64,000 nucleotides of DNA from Muricea muricata (Eukaryota; Cnidaria; Anthozoa; Malacalcyonacea; Plexauridae). Numbering within the stretch: position 1 is the stretch's first letter; the number at the start of each line of letters is the position of its first letter. The translations under genes were made by a program, and so were the position numbers. Below are positions 1 to 11,549 of this stretch, piece by piece. The stretch spans positions 61,906,243-61,970,242 of the forward strand of contig OY979717.1 of assembly GCA_963855995.1 (NCBI GenBank), written 5' to 3'. Under the pieces are notes generated by a model that was not told the origin of the DNA, ran no database searches, and saw only the letters and a list, made by a program, of their open reading frames with translations.

Positions 1-2990
1 TTCAAAGCAACTTCATTGGTTAGATTTTATTCTTTTGAAATTCATAATCTATGACATTGTTATAAAGTTATTTTGAATTTAAAATTGAGCTGCTATAATT
101 TATTTTGACTTACCCTGGATCCGCCACTGTCTGATAAAGCGCGAATTGCGAGTGTTTTAAATGACTTCTAAATCGATTCATTTTGTACCCATCTTGTCTG
201 TTTGTATATAAAAGAATTTTCAATATAGATGTTGTATAAGCCGAAAAAATCAAAGTAAAAGATTTGTGAAAATCGACACGTGTTTTATCTTATATATAGA
301 CTCTAGTCACGGCTATGATTTCCTTTGTGTTTTTCTCATGAATTATTAATGAGGTTTAGGAATATATATATTATATATATATATATATACATATGCAGTT
401 ATATGCCTAATGAAATAACTGCCCATTCAAAAAAGTTTGCCGTTCAAAAATATTAAGGGATAATGGGTAAATTATTTACGGCGTTAAAGCTCCGAAATTT
501 GGCAACAATACTAGTAAGAAAATTTTATGAACACTTTCAATGCAGGAATATGTTCTTCACTATGCCAATGCCGAACAAGATAATGTAAAATAAAAAGCAA
601 TACTCAAAAAACAATTATGATGAAAAGAATCAATTTTTAAAGATATGGATACTTATGATAATTTGAAAGTTGTATAACAGAACTAAATTGTTGGCATGTC
701 AGCATCAATCGTAAAGCACTTATATTGAAACTATTCTATCATTATGTTTCATGCTCTTCTCTTAATTATTTTCTTTGAGAAATATTAAACAACCGTCGGG
801 ACAGTTGACACATCGGACAAGCAGAATAATCACCAGACGCACCCAGAGATAATAACCTCCATCCTCAGCCAGAAAACCCCGCATACTGTATCACCCCTCT
901 CATCATGCCAGCACTGAACGCCACAAACTCCTGACTATATTGTTATGTTACACCATGGATTGTCATTCGTTCTTTGATGTAATCACGAGATTAGGACTGG
1001 GATCAAAGAATGAAACATTAATGCGCATGACATAACAACATAATCAAACCTGCCAACCTTTGCAGCCAAATTTTGACACCTATACGCCTCCAGCAATACC
1101 ACCGCCATGCACCCCCTAATATTCGCCCGCCAACACAGAAAAACTAGAAACTTTTATTTATAATAAAAAGGTCTCCTGGAGTAATTGTTATTCAACAGTA
1201 AACATAACTTGACAGTCTTTTATATTTCACAACACCAACAGAAAAGGCCATTTTTCCATCATGTAAGAATGGGAGTATGTTTAGGGTCACGTGGTTCAGG
1301 GCGAAAACCGACTCAAAAAGAACGGAAAAACCAAAAAAACATGATTTTTTTCAAACGTGATGAAATACAATTTTGTTGCATCTTTTCCCCCATCATCCTT
1401 TTTGATTACATAGAACTGACGTTCAAACTTTTTGTCCATGAAGCTAAACTGTGAAATTAATGACTGTTTTACGTCATCTCTCGCAGTAGATTTCGCGTTG
1501 CTTAAGTTTGTTACTATCTCGTTAAGATTTAAAAATACAAAACCATTTTCACAAGATAATTTTGAGATTAGGCTTAATAGGAAACATATTTTGTGAGAAA
1601 GTTCATTTTTCTGTTTTCATCAAAAGAAAAATTGATTGAACGGTTCTGAGAAAATCGTGCTTTTTCTGACTCTAAGTATGTTAATTTAACATTGTTTGTT
1701 AAATAAATATTATGTGACTAGTTAAAGTAGTTGATCTATGTGAAATAGACAAATTTCTAAGGGCGAGGAACACAAAAATCGAAGGCTAGGGAAGTCTGAG
1801 AAAGGCTACAGAGGACTTAGGAAATTTAAATTAGAGAGCTAGGGATAACTACCATTAAATCATTCTGTAGCTATATTTCAGTTGTTTATACATTGAGAAA
1901 GGGCAAAGACAACCATGACATGGTAAAATTTATAAAAATTTTACTTTATGATAAAATTCCATTTAACTAAACACAAGAACATACCGGCAAATGGCATTTG
2001 GACTAAAGATATGACGATTTTCTTCCACTTCTAAAAACGGCAACTAAATTTAAATAATTAGCCAGTAAGAAATTAATAACAAGACATAAACATTCAAAGT
2101 TAAAATTTTGAAGCAATACAATTTATAGATACAATGTACGAAACTTCATGTAAAGACAAACGATTTCACGACAAACGGGTTTCAAATCACAAAAAGAGAG
2201 TGTTTTGGAACGAACGCGCGAGGGAAATGTATTCGTGCTATATGCAATAAATTGTTGACATTAGAGAGTTTGAGTTATTGCAGGAAACGTTACTAACAAG
2301 ATAACGTTTTCGTCACAGTGGCGACCTGCCGACACGATAAACAGACCGCTTGAGGAAATTGAAACGGCGCGAACATCACAATTTGTACAAAGGCAAACAG
2401 ACAGCGCCGTATTTATACTTCAAGAAAAGTGGATTTTTACAACGTTTTGTATGAGTTTGTGACTGTAAATGCACGGCAAATTTTAGAAATCGTGACTGTT
2501 GTGATTTGTTAACGATTCGTGACTTGTTTTTGCGGCATTTTATCTTCGATATTTCTGTAAGCTGGTATATTTTGGGAATTGGGATTGTACTCGGAAAGTA
2601 GACCAGTTTAGCGGAACATCTTCCGCGGGAGGCTCATTTGTAAGTGGTCAAATGCGGCATGATAATGCAGCGATTTTTTAGAAACTAGCAATGCGTTGGG
2701 ATATTGCGGAAGAAATGTTCAAATGTAGAGCTTCTACTTCCAGCAGGCACCATCTGGAAGCATCAATAAAATTGTAATGATGTAAAAATGAATATAATAT
2801 TAAGTTTGTGGTTACTGGTCACGACTACCCCTTTCATTCCGAACTTGGGGTTTTGTGTTTTTGTAAAATATTGCTTGTTTGAGTAAAATAACAAAATTAG
2901 GCACTTTCAAAATACTCTACAATGCCTAAAACTCTGCAAGTATTCTATTGTCGTGCTGGCAACCACAGAACTGGCGGAATATGCCAAAAT
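1..2990. other. Non-coding AT-rich flank
   Basis: No open frame here looks like protein. It holds an AT dinucleotide run near 367-390, a block at about 115-330 that is a diverged copy of sequence at 57,690-57,880, and a short purine-rich stretch with GGCTA words at about 1,780-1,850 resembling the larger array at 19.9-21.0 kb. It may be intron or intergenic; the minus-strand gene that starts at 7,343 probably runs through it. Confidence 0.6.
115..330 (+). repeat. Dispersed repeat, copy 1
   Basis: Shares a series of short identical words, in the same order and orientation, with 57,690-57,880 (for example TCTGATAA, GCGAGT, TTTTCAATATA and the end CACGNCNATGATT). Copies look old, with many substitutions and indels. 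The family was not recognised. Confidence 0.5.
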
Positions 2991-5717
2991 TTGAACCAAC
3001 AAGAATCTGCGTGACGGTAAGACAGGAGTACCGGCGACTGTAAACGCCCAGTTTGGATGCGCACTTGTGTCTTCCGGACACGATGAAGTATCTCTTGCTT
3101 GTCTTGCTGTTAATTCTGCTGCAGACTACGACAATCCTAGCGCTTTAAACATTGTTGAACAAATTTTCTTGGACTAGCTGTAAACGCAGGACAGGAAACT
3201 AACGTTATGGGTAAATTTAAAGAACAGCCCGTTAGATCTGAAGAAAGAAGGTAGTACGAAACAGCACTCCATTGTAACCCAAATCATCCACCCCTGCAAA
3301 GATATCGTGATGGCAGTTTGCAACTGTTGACGGAGTATGACGCAATGATTCGAGAGCAAGTCGAGGCAGGAGTTGTGGAGAAAGCACCGCGAGTGAAGTT
3401 GTTGGAAAGGATTGTTACTTTCCGCATCAAACAGTCGTGAGAGAAAATGCTGAGACGACAAAGACGAGGATTGTCTACGACGTGTCTGCTCGCGAACGTG
3501 AAAACACGCCGTCACTCAATGAATGTTTGCTGACGGGTCCACTTCTGCAGAGCCACCTGAGGAGTGTGCTTATACGTAATCGATTTCATCCAGTTCAAAG
3601 TTCTCCAGTCCACAGAGAACAAAGTGCTTCGATTTGTACTCGGTCTGGCGCCGTCCCTGTTTCTGTTGAACGGAGCTATTCAACAACATTGGGAAACGCT
3701 CGAATCTCATTACCCAGAAAGTGTCAGTGAAGTACGAAAAAGTTTGTACGTCGATGATCTTATTTCAGGTGCACCGACTACAGAAGCTTCCAAAGAGTAA
3801 AAGCGTGGTGCAATCGAAGTCTTTGACGACGCTAGGTTTACGTTACACGACTTGAGCTTGAATCGGATAGTGTCAAAAGTGAATAAACCTTTGCCAAACA
3901 ACAATTAAAGGGAAGTTCGGCTTGTCTGGATAGCAAAATTATTAGGACTGGCATAGGATAAAGGGAAGTGTCAGGCTACTTTTTACCAAAAGTAAAATTT
4001 ATTCCAATCTATTCTACAACAATATATAGGTAATATTAATATTATAGTCCTAGTATGAGCTTCAACAGGCAATGTTTGGCAATATTCTATAAAAATTTGA
4101 CCAAAACTTGAAAAGCTGTTTGCCAACAATTTTTCAAGGAGACAAATACGATCCAACTCAATCCTCGATTAATCACGACTATCCGTATTTCCGTCCAATT
4201 TTTTTGTATTTGTTATCGATTTATTTTGTGCTTGCAGCTATTATTTTTTAGTTTAATGTAAAAATTTCAGGTGTAAGAATTACTCAAAATGGCCAGACAC
4301 TACCCCTTTATGGATCGTTTACGCGTAGAATTTCCAACCAAACCAGCGGTGTTGACAAAACGGATTTAGCGAAGTTGTACGACCCATTGAGCCTGGTCTT
4401 ACCGGTATTGTTGGAAGGGAAATGGATGCGCCTCAGACACTTTACTTGAACTGTGGAAGAAGTGGGAGCAAGCATTACCCCATATGATATCTTTCACCCC
4501 AAGTATTCCTGCCACTTCGGGAAGTGAAATTGCATTCGTTCGGAAATGCAAGCAAACAAGAGGTAGGTGTATACTGTGGTGAAACAAGACTCAAGTGTCG
4601 TCCAGGGTTAGTAGCCGCCAGGTCGCGTGTAGCATAACCAAATCTCACCATGCCGAGATTGGAGCTCGTAGCGCGTAATATGGCCGTAAATCTAGTTGTG
4701 AACGTGAGAAATCGGCCATTCATTGCGAATCGTGTGAATAAAATGAAAAGTCAACAGAATGTGTTATGGCGCCATGTGCCAACTTCTGACGACCCCGCAA
4801 ACTTAGGAAGTCGTGAGGACCAATGAAATATCCAAATAGGGAAAAGAAAGCAAGTCGTACGTTGTACCAAACTCCTGGAGCTTAACTCGGCGGTGCTTTT
4901 AGACTTGCTACCCAGTCTTGAAAAGAGAGAGTTCATTAAGAGTTTAAAACGGCTGATTACAAGGAGAGGGAGAGTCGAGAGACCGTCATTAATATACTCA
5001 GATAACGGTTCTACCTTCGTCGCTGCTGCAAAGTGGTTAACGTCCGTGCGGAAAGACGACTCAAGAGCTGAAAATCTCCTGCGTGATTAAAACACATCAC
5101 GGCGATTTGATGAAGGCAGCGTTTCAATAATGAATAACGACCGTTGGCGGTGGCATGCTCACTTGGGAGGAATTAAATGAAGTTCTGCTTGATGTTGAAA
5201 TCGCAATGAACAATCGACAGGTCAGTTATATGGAAGAAGACGTGCAATTACCCACGCTTACGTCAAACTCGATGTTGTTCCTGAATCCAAATTATGTACG
5301 AAAGTTAAAGCCACATCACCAAGAAGTTGCTAACATGAGGAAACGAGCAAAGTTTCTGAGACGTACGAAGGACGAAATGTGGAGCACGAAAGGACGAAAG
5401 GTTGGACTAATGAGTACCTGCGAGCCTTGCGAGAACGTCATCAATTGAAACACGAGACTAAAGATCATCACATTAAGGTCGAAGATGTAGTACTAATAAA
5501 GTCAACAGAGTGAAACAGACAGAAGCAATTGGCCACTTGGAATCATAAAGAATTTGATACCGGCAAAGATGGAGTCATTCAGGCAGTTGGATTACGAACA
5601 AGAAGTGGTCGTGATGAGTTAGATTGTGCAATACAGCAGTTATACCCGTTAGAACTTAGTTGTGACATTTTCAAGAACGTAGACAGGAAGAACACAAGTT
5701 ACATCAAATTCCTTTAA
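2990..5717 (+). pseudogene. Decayed BEL/Pao retrotransposon pol
   Basis: Plus-strand fragments in shifting frames follow the order of a BEL/Pao polyprotein. At about 3,260-3,600 is the stretch before and into the reverse transcriptase, including a VRENAETTKTRIVYD-like segment. At about 3,740-3,775 is the reverse transcriptase core YVDDLISG. At about 4,755-4,815 is the RNase H tail HVPTSDDPANLGSR. At about 4,985-5,040 is the integrase core with YSDNGSTFVAAAKWL, and at 5,155-5,450 and 5,530-5,717 are the integrase C-terminal parts ending in the LYPLEL segment. Several frames, in-frame stops and missing pieces show it is dead. No long terminal repeats were found at its edges, so it is much older than the BEL element at 39-43.7 kb. 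Its codons and domains match the BEL/Pao superfamily rather than Gypsy or Copia. Confidence 0.85.
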
Positions 5718-6587
5718 GTGCATATGACATAATTACCCTTTTTCATATACAGTATACCATTCTTCAAAAGAATACTTCCACTATTTACAGATATATTTAG
5801 CTCCAAACAGGCCAAAACTAGCTTTTTGAAATTAGGGAGAAAAGAATCTGGGTCAAATTAGCTCTGTGACGTCATACGGGGAACAAGTTGCAACGCCGCA
5901 TATAAAAAGCAATACAAAAATATAGTCATGTGCGAAGCACAAAATAGCCAAAAATAATTACTTTTGGATAATATTTGTTTGTATATGGACTTGTACATTC
6001 AAGGCAAAAGAAAATTCATCATTGTATCTTGGAAACTGAAGCCAATAGCTAAAATTTAGAAATTTGAGTCAAATGCAATGTCCGCATTGAGATGGGTGCC
6101 ATGTGTCACATATCACGTCTGTTTACAAAACAATTTCTCATTTTGAAGTAGTATCAGCAAATCAGACAAGGTGATATACAAGCATGAATACACAGAACAG
6201 AGCTAGTGCATGAAAAAGTTAAATGGCACAAGTATCATAATAATGTTGACTGCACTTATATTAATGACCACGAATATTTGTGACAAATAGTTTTAACCAG
6301 AGAATGTTTACACGATTACAAGCACTTTTATTTGGTGATGCAATACTCAGAATCACATGAAATACATGCTATATGGGGTAAATCAGTTGCACTACACTGT
6401 GTAAAAAACAAAAAGGCATTTGAATAAAGCTTTCAGTGGGACACATTGTTCAAATTTGAACCATGCACAAGGGTTCCATGTGGAAGGAGTTAAGTATTCC
6501 GCTTCGATGAGCTGCATGCAATAACAAGCAACTTGTGGCAAGTCTAATGACATGTATTCATATATCCATAACATGAGTGTTTAATAC
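5718..6587. other. Non-coding stretch
   Basis: No supported gene. Short frames on both strands lack recognisable protein. It probably lies within an intron of the minus-strand gene whose first exons are at 6,588-7,343. Confidence 0.5.
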
Positions 6588-7343
6588 CTTTGGTTCCTTG
6601 AGAAAGGGAAACTTTTTAGCCAGTTCTACAAGAAATAGATATTGAAAGTTAAATTCGAATCCTAAACCTTCTGTAAGCCATAACCACATGTACTGCATGG
6701 TCATTGTCTTGTGAAATATCAGTGATAAGAAGTTCACACCTAGCTAATAACCCCCTCCCTTTGAACCATATAGACAAACAGAATGGTCAAGCCTTTATGG
6801 TTTGGTAGACAGCACAGTTTCATAATTTTTGCCCTGGACTGGGGTTTAGACGATGTTACTATGTCGACCATAATGTAAACTTACCCTTCAACAGATGATA
6901 TCCTACTAAACTCATATATAGATCCTAGACTACTTGTGCACACAATGGCTATACAAATTGGCAAACTGACAGTTGGCAAAATGACTCCTTGATGAAGCAA
7001 CCTGAATTCCTAGATTCTTCGTTGACAAAAAATTTCACATTTTCCCTAATTAACCATTTAACCATGTTGCTAAATTCGGCTAGTGGAAAACAACAGGAAG
7101 ATGATGTAATAATAAGAGATCAGAACGTATTGCAGGAATTAGTATATTCTCAACCATAAGTTCCGTCTTTTGAAACTCAATATACGGTCCTTTTGGCTTA
7201 TCAAAATTAAAACTTAAGCCTCCATAATTCATAAACATACCATCATTTCGCACGTGTTGTACAGTGACGGCTGTGCCAGCCAAGTTATCTGCCACCAAAA
7301 CTCGCAAAGAAAATGGATTATATTTATCGGTATAAAGCTTCAT
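6588..7343 (-). CDS. First exons of a minus-strand gene, possibly cytosolic methionyl-tRNA synthetase (partial)
   Basis: Two candidate coding exons. Exon 1 (7,343 to 7,241) starts MKLYTDKYNPFSLRVLVAD and ends at a strong donor GTATGT with one base carried over. Exon 2 (6,625 to 6,588) follows a TTTCTTGTAG acceptor, keeps the frame, reads LAKKFPFLKEPK and ends at GTATTA. The 34-residue first exon starting M-K/R-L and the PFLxxPK element resemble the N-terminal GST-like domain of cytosolic methionyl-tRNA synthetase, which in animals binds the multisynthetase complex. This resemblance is weak and by eye. Catalytic exons would lie beyond position 1, with the decayed BEL element inside an intron. 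The start codon is 329 bases from the divergent DONSON start, supporting a shared promoter. It could instead be another GST-fold protein. Confidence 0.4.
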
Positions 7344-7671
7344 TGATACGTAACGACAAAGCAATAAGTCTGTACTCCTTGATATACAAAAATAAGTTGA
7401 AGAAAGCTTTCTAAATAACTTTAGAATCACAAACATATATTCATATTTTGATGAATCACTCAATCACGTTGTCCAGTGAAAAGAAAACACAATACACAAA
7501 AGCGGAAACACGAAACGGGGAAACTTGGGGATACAGGGGGGTAATAATAGGTCATAAGGAAACTATTTTTTGGGCGGGAAAACACAAACAATCGTTTACA
7601 ATTTAGAATTTTTAGAGATTCATGTATTCGTCCTTTCAACGAGAAAATTTACATTATTTGGGCCTTGAAAT
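7344..7671. promoter_or_regulatory. Probable divergent promoter region
   Basis: This is the 328-base gap between two outward-facing start codons, DONSON (+) and the possible methionyl-tRNA synthetase gene (-). No TATA box or other defined element was identified; the assignment is from gene layout only. Confidence 0.4.
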
Positions 7672-10346
7672 ATGTCAGAATGTAAGGAAAATTTGTTACA
7701 AGAGAACTGGAGAAAACCCGTGAAAAGTATAAAACTTGTGGTCAAGAAACGAGCACGAAAATCCGAGGATAAATCGTCCAGAATTTTGCAGGCAAGAAAT
7801 TCGTGCAGCGAACAAGAGGCACAGCCAGGAGGACAGTTGAAGAGACATAATCCATTTGGCTGTTCTGCAAGTAAGAAGTCAAACATTGAAAAAGTTTCTA
7901 ACAAGGAAGAAAATAATAATAGATTATTCCACGCTTTGGAACAACCTTTATCTAAAAGTATTGCCCTAGAAAGAACACCCCATGAACAATCTGTACATGA
8001 ACTTGTATCTGATGCAGCTGATGACAATTCAAGTATTAAGAATACTGATGAAGACAACGTCAATGTTAAGCAGATATCTGGCACAAAATTACCTATTGAT
8101 TGGAGTTTGAAGACCAGTGTACGGTTCACATCATCATTACCTTTCAACTGGTGTTCTAAAATACTTGGTAGGCAAGAAGCTGGTGGGCTGTGTAATTTTG
8201 TTCAATGTCAAGATGCATACAGCGACGACTCCACATGTGTCCAGCAGAACATTATGTACTGGATTCACCCCACATTACCATGGCTATCCCTCTTCCCTCG
8301 GTTGACATCCGACATTAAGTTAACCAGCAAAGTACCAAATGTTGCTGAGAATCAAGATATTGCCAATGCCTTACAATCCAGTTGGTGCCAGAAGTTTTGT
8401 TCACTCTTTAATCTCTTACGTTGTGGTAAATGTGAATATTTTTACCTGTGTTCAGCTCAGTTTACAGTATTGTTCCGAGCAGCAACGATTGGAGGTCTGC
8501 CATCAACCTCAGCATACGTTACCCCAACAACAAAGGGAATAAGAGAAAGTTTTAATAAAGAAGGTAAATAGTGGTAAATATATTATACCAGGTGTCTCAA
8601 AAGAAAGTACCACTGTTTGATTTAATGTGACAAAAAACCTAGAGCAGTTATCACATTGAAATAAATTGCATTTAATCCAGTAAAGTCTAACTTAAATTTT
8701 GACATATTATATACATATTGAGGTAGCTATTGAAATTTATGAACCGAACAAGTGTTTTCGAGAATGCCTAAATTTTGACCTATTAAATTGAGAGTAACCA
8801 TATAGCATTGCTATATTGCTTTAGGTGTTGCCAAAAATGCACAGTTACTTGCCCAAAAAACTTGGCATATGCCAAGTGTGCCTTTTCTAGCAGGATAAAC
8901 TATTTAACTAAAGGACTAATTGTTATTATTATTCATTGTACTATATTTCTGTATTCTCATTGGTTAAGAGCCTACAGATAATTATGTGTATTTCGGCACA
9001 GACAAAATAAATCCTGTATCTGTCAAGGTCAAATTTTGCATTGCAATTTTTTCTTCAGTATAATTAAGAATACCTTTTCTTTTTATCTCACATTGTGATT
9101 GGTTTGTTTTAAATAGCAACAACAGGTGTAATATAAATAGCATGGCAGGGCTTCAAATTTGCAGGATCCCAATATCTCGATGATGTATACCAAATATGCA
9201 GTTTGGATACTAGATGTCTTGAGCTTAGTATTCTGAGGGATACTGAAATATTTTGTGTTTATGACCAGTGATATTTCATACAATAATTGCAAAGTTTAAC
9301 ATGAATTTGTTTGATATTTTGGATCACTCATAACAAAAATTCAGCCCAGAAAATTAAAGCAGATATTTTTACTTACTATATATATATATATATATAAACT
9401 ATATATAAACTAGGTGTGATTCAACATTTTTTCTAATCATTAGGTATCTCATACACCCTGCCTGTCCTTGACTCACGATCAAGTAAAACACAGGAAAATG
9501 ATGAAAGTGATGATGAGGATGTAGAAAATAATCTATTAAAAGATATTGGTGATGATGACGATGATGAAACTTGTTGGTTGGAAAGTATGGGTGTGGCTAA
9601 AGAAACACTGCCACAGTTGCAACGAAGTAAAATTAGCCAACAACGTATCAAGCTAAGAAATATTGATCATCACAATTCATCTCTTGCTGTTGTAACTGGC
9701 TCTGATACTCAAGCACTGTTCAATTATTTACTAAATAGTAAAGCATTAATATCTAAGACAGGATCACATGCTGGTATTCCACCCACTCTACTGGCACCAG
9801 TTGCTTTTGATGGTGCCACCTTACAATCACTCACTGTAAAACATGGCATGATTAAACAAGGCAAGAATTTGGAAAAGGTAAGAATTATTGAGTTAAACCT
9901 GTGGTAGGGGCATATGGTTTTGGCAACTCTGTTACCATAGACATGATACTAAAATTGTAAAAAGAGTTCAAGTGCATTGATTTGAAAGAGAGTATTGTCA
10001 ATAACTAAAGAAAGGTAGTGCTTAAGAGAAGTCAAATTTGTTTTTTATAATAAACTGCTAGACACAGTACCTCTTGATTTTCCAGAAATACAGTGTAGAT
10101 ATCACTGGTCCTATATTACCTGGAAATTTCTCAAGACTATGTAAACTCTTTGAATCAACTCAGCAACATCAGTTCTCTGCTGCAATGAAAAACCTTCAGA
10201 CAACAGCTCCATTTAATGTTTTACCCCCTGGCACACAAGAGCAACTTGATGGTGAGAATGTCTTCAAACAACCATCAAACTTGGGTACAACAAATTTAAC
10301 ATTCATCAAATGTAATGATGGCCTCTATTCCTGGGAAACCAGCTGA
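7672..10346 (+). CDS. DONSON: DONSON, replication-fork protein (humpty dumpty homologue)
   Basis: Three exons: 7,672-8,563, 9,444-9,877 and 10,086-10,346. Each joins in phase at GT/AG borders (GTAAAT donor and TTAG acceptor; GTAAGA donor and TTCCAG acceptor), giving 528 residues against about 566 in human. The best landmarks are NPFG near residue 61, LPIDWSLKT near 140, WIHPTLPWLSLFPR, YFYLCSAQFTVLFRAA, the SPTT-like block VTPTTKGIRESF at the end of exon 1, the acidic linker in exon 2, ETLPQLQRSKI, the TGSDTQALFNYLLNSK block, AGIPPTLLAPVAFDGA, then ITGPILPG and the C-terminal GLYSWETS. DONSON is a nuclear factor that helps build the CMG helicase at origins and protects stalled replication forks. 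No frame break is seen, so the gene looks functional. The gene is more compact than its vertebrate counterpart. Confidence 0.96.
8588..9420. other. DONSON intron 1 content
   Basis: Non-coding intron. It begins with CAGGTGTCTCAAAAGAAAG at 8,588, closely matching CAGGGTGTCTCAAAAAAAAG at 16,075, which opens a foldback element; this may be the end of a related transposon, but no partner end was found. A TA dinucleotide run lies at about 9,379-9,400. Confidence 0.4.
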
Positions 10347-10608
10347 CAGTCGATAATCTAAGTATATTGACATTTGTTTAGGATATCATTACAATACTTT
10401 TAAATGATGTACCAGTCTATGTTAACTAAAGAGTTCTTGTATTAGCATTCTGTACTAGTGTAGTCAGGAAAGACGAGCCGTTAAAAAACCCGTTAGCTTC
10501 TATCGAAACTTTTCTTCGGTTTGTTTATAAGTTTGAAAATTTTCAATCAATGATAGTTTTAGCTAAAATAAACAGATGTGTAGAAACACAGAGGGTTAAA
10601 CTCTCTTG

Positions 10609-10746
10609 GTTAAACCATAGGCAGCCCAGGAACGCGGTGTTTTGTTTTGTTTTTATCAATGTGACGTATGCATAATTATAATTAATGCATATGTCACATC
10701 GATAAAAACAACAAAACACTGCGTTCCTGGGCTGCCTATGGTTAAA
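10609..10746. mobile_element. Near-perfect palindromic foldback element
   Basis: The left arm reads CCATAGGCAGCCCAGGAACG and onward; the right arm is its reverse complement, ending CGTTCCTGGGCTGCCTATGG. The two arms of about 65 bases meet at an AT-rich centre near 10,678. There is no coding content. It is most simply a small non-autonomous DNA transposon or a head-to-head duplication; the target duplication is unclear. Confidence 0.75.
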
Positions 10747-11154
10747 CTTTAAACTTTAATCCTGGGTTAGCGTTAACCCAGCTTGAAATCTCCTAAAGTT
10801 TGGTGTGACCATACTGAGGATGTCATGGAGATAATCAGAGCCATATATATCAAGAGATTGTCTATTAGCCCTAACCCTGGGTTCAAGTTTTAGTTTCTGT
10901 ATTTCTACGTGACTGTCCGTTCACTCAGTCGAAATTTGTGTAACAGTAATCACAAGCACGCTGCTCTGAACATCACGCTAGCCTAGTTTTACCGCTAACC
11001 GACTTTTGAACAACCCGCCCCAGGAATTTAACTGGAGGAGTATGTAGCTACGTTCCATCTTCATAACAGACCAGTCATCTCTATTTCTTCATCTGGAATG
11101 CCCGATTCCGCAAGTGGCTATGCAGCAAAACATTTAATTACAATTAAAGTTACT

Positions 11155-11303
11155 CAAATTGAGAAAATGGTCTCTGACTTTAAAATATTTATTTTAGCGT
11201 CCTTTGGACTATTATCATTTACCCGTCGAAGGCTATAGTCTGATAGCCGAAAGTTCGTATTACAAATAAATATTTTAAAGTCAGAGAGCGTTTTCTCAAT
11301 TTG
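11155..11303. mobile_element. Foldback element with 40-base arms
   Basis: CAAATTGAGAAAA followed by CTCTGACTTTAAAATATTTA at the left pairs with the reverse complement at the right (TAAATATTTTAAAGTCAGAG, then TTTTCTCAATTTG). The spacer of about 65 bases has no frame. It is probably a MITE-like sequence. Confidence 0.7.
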
Positions 11304-11549
11304 AATATGTTTAATCCAGGCTACGCGTCATCCATATTAAAGTTACATATTAATGAACTTCGTCAAGTGAAAGCTTGACGTTCAACATGTTAATAAAATT
11401 GACATATCCTATATACGTACTTATATAAAAATCCTCACTTTGCAACAAATAATATTTACTCTATAATTCTTCATGACATTCTGTACATATTTATATTTAT
11501 AATAACCATAATAGTGTTAACGTTGATATTTATGATAAAACATGTAATG

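Larger units (their letters stand above)
10347..11549. other. Intergenic region between DONSON and CCDC148
   Basis: The two genes converge here, so this gap carries both 3' ends. It contains two foldback elements (10,609-10,746 and 11,155-11,303) and no supported coding frame. Confidence 0.6.

Noticed and set aside
1185..1454. 89-codon open frame
   Set aside because: No recognisable motif, biased composition typical of AT-rich non-coding DNA, no supporting exon borders.
9433..9651. Minus-strand frame rich in serine
   Set aside because: It is the antisense shadow of DONSON exon 2, whose acidic Asp/Glu run reads as Ser-rich on the other strand.
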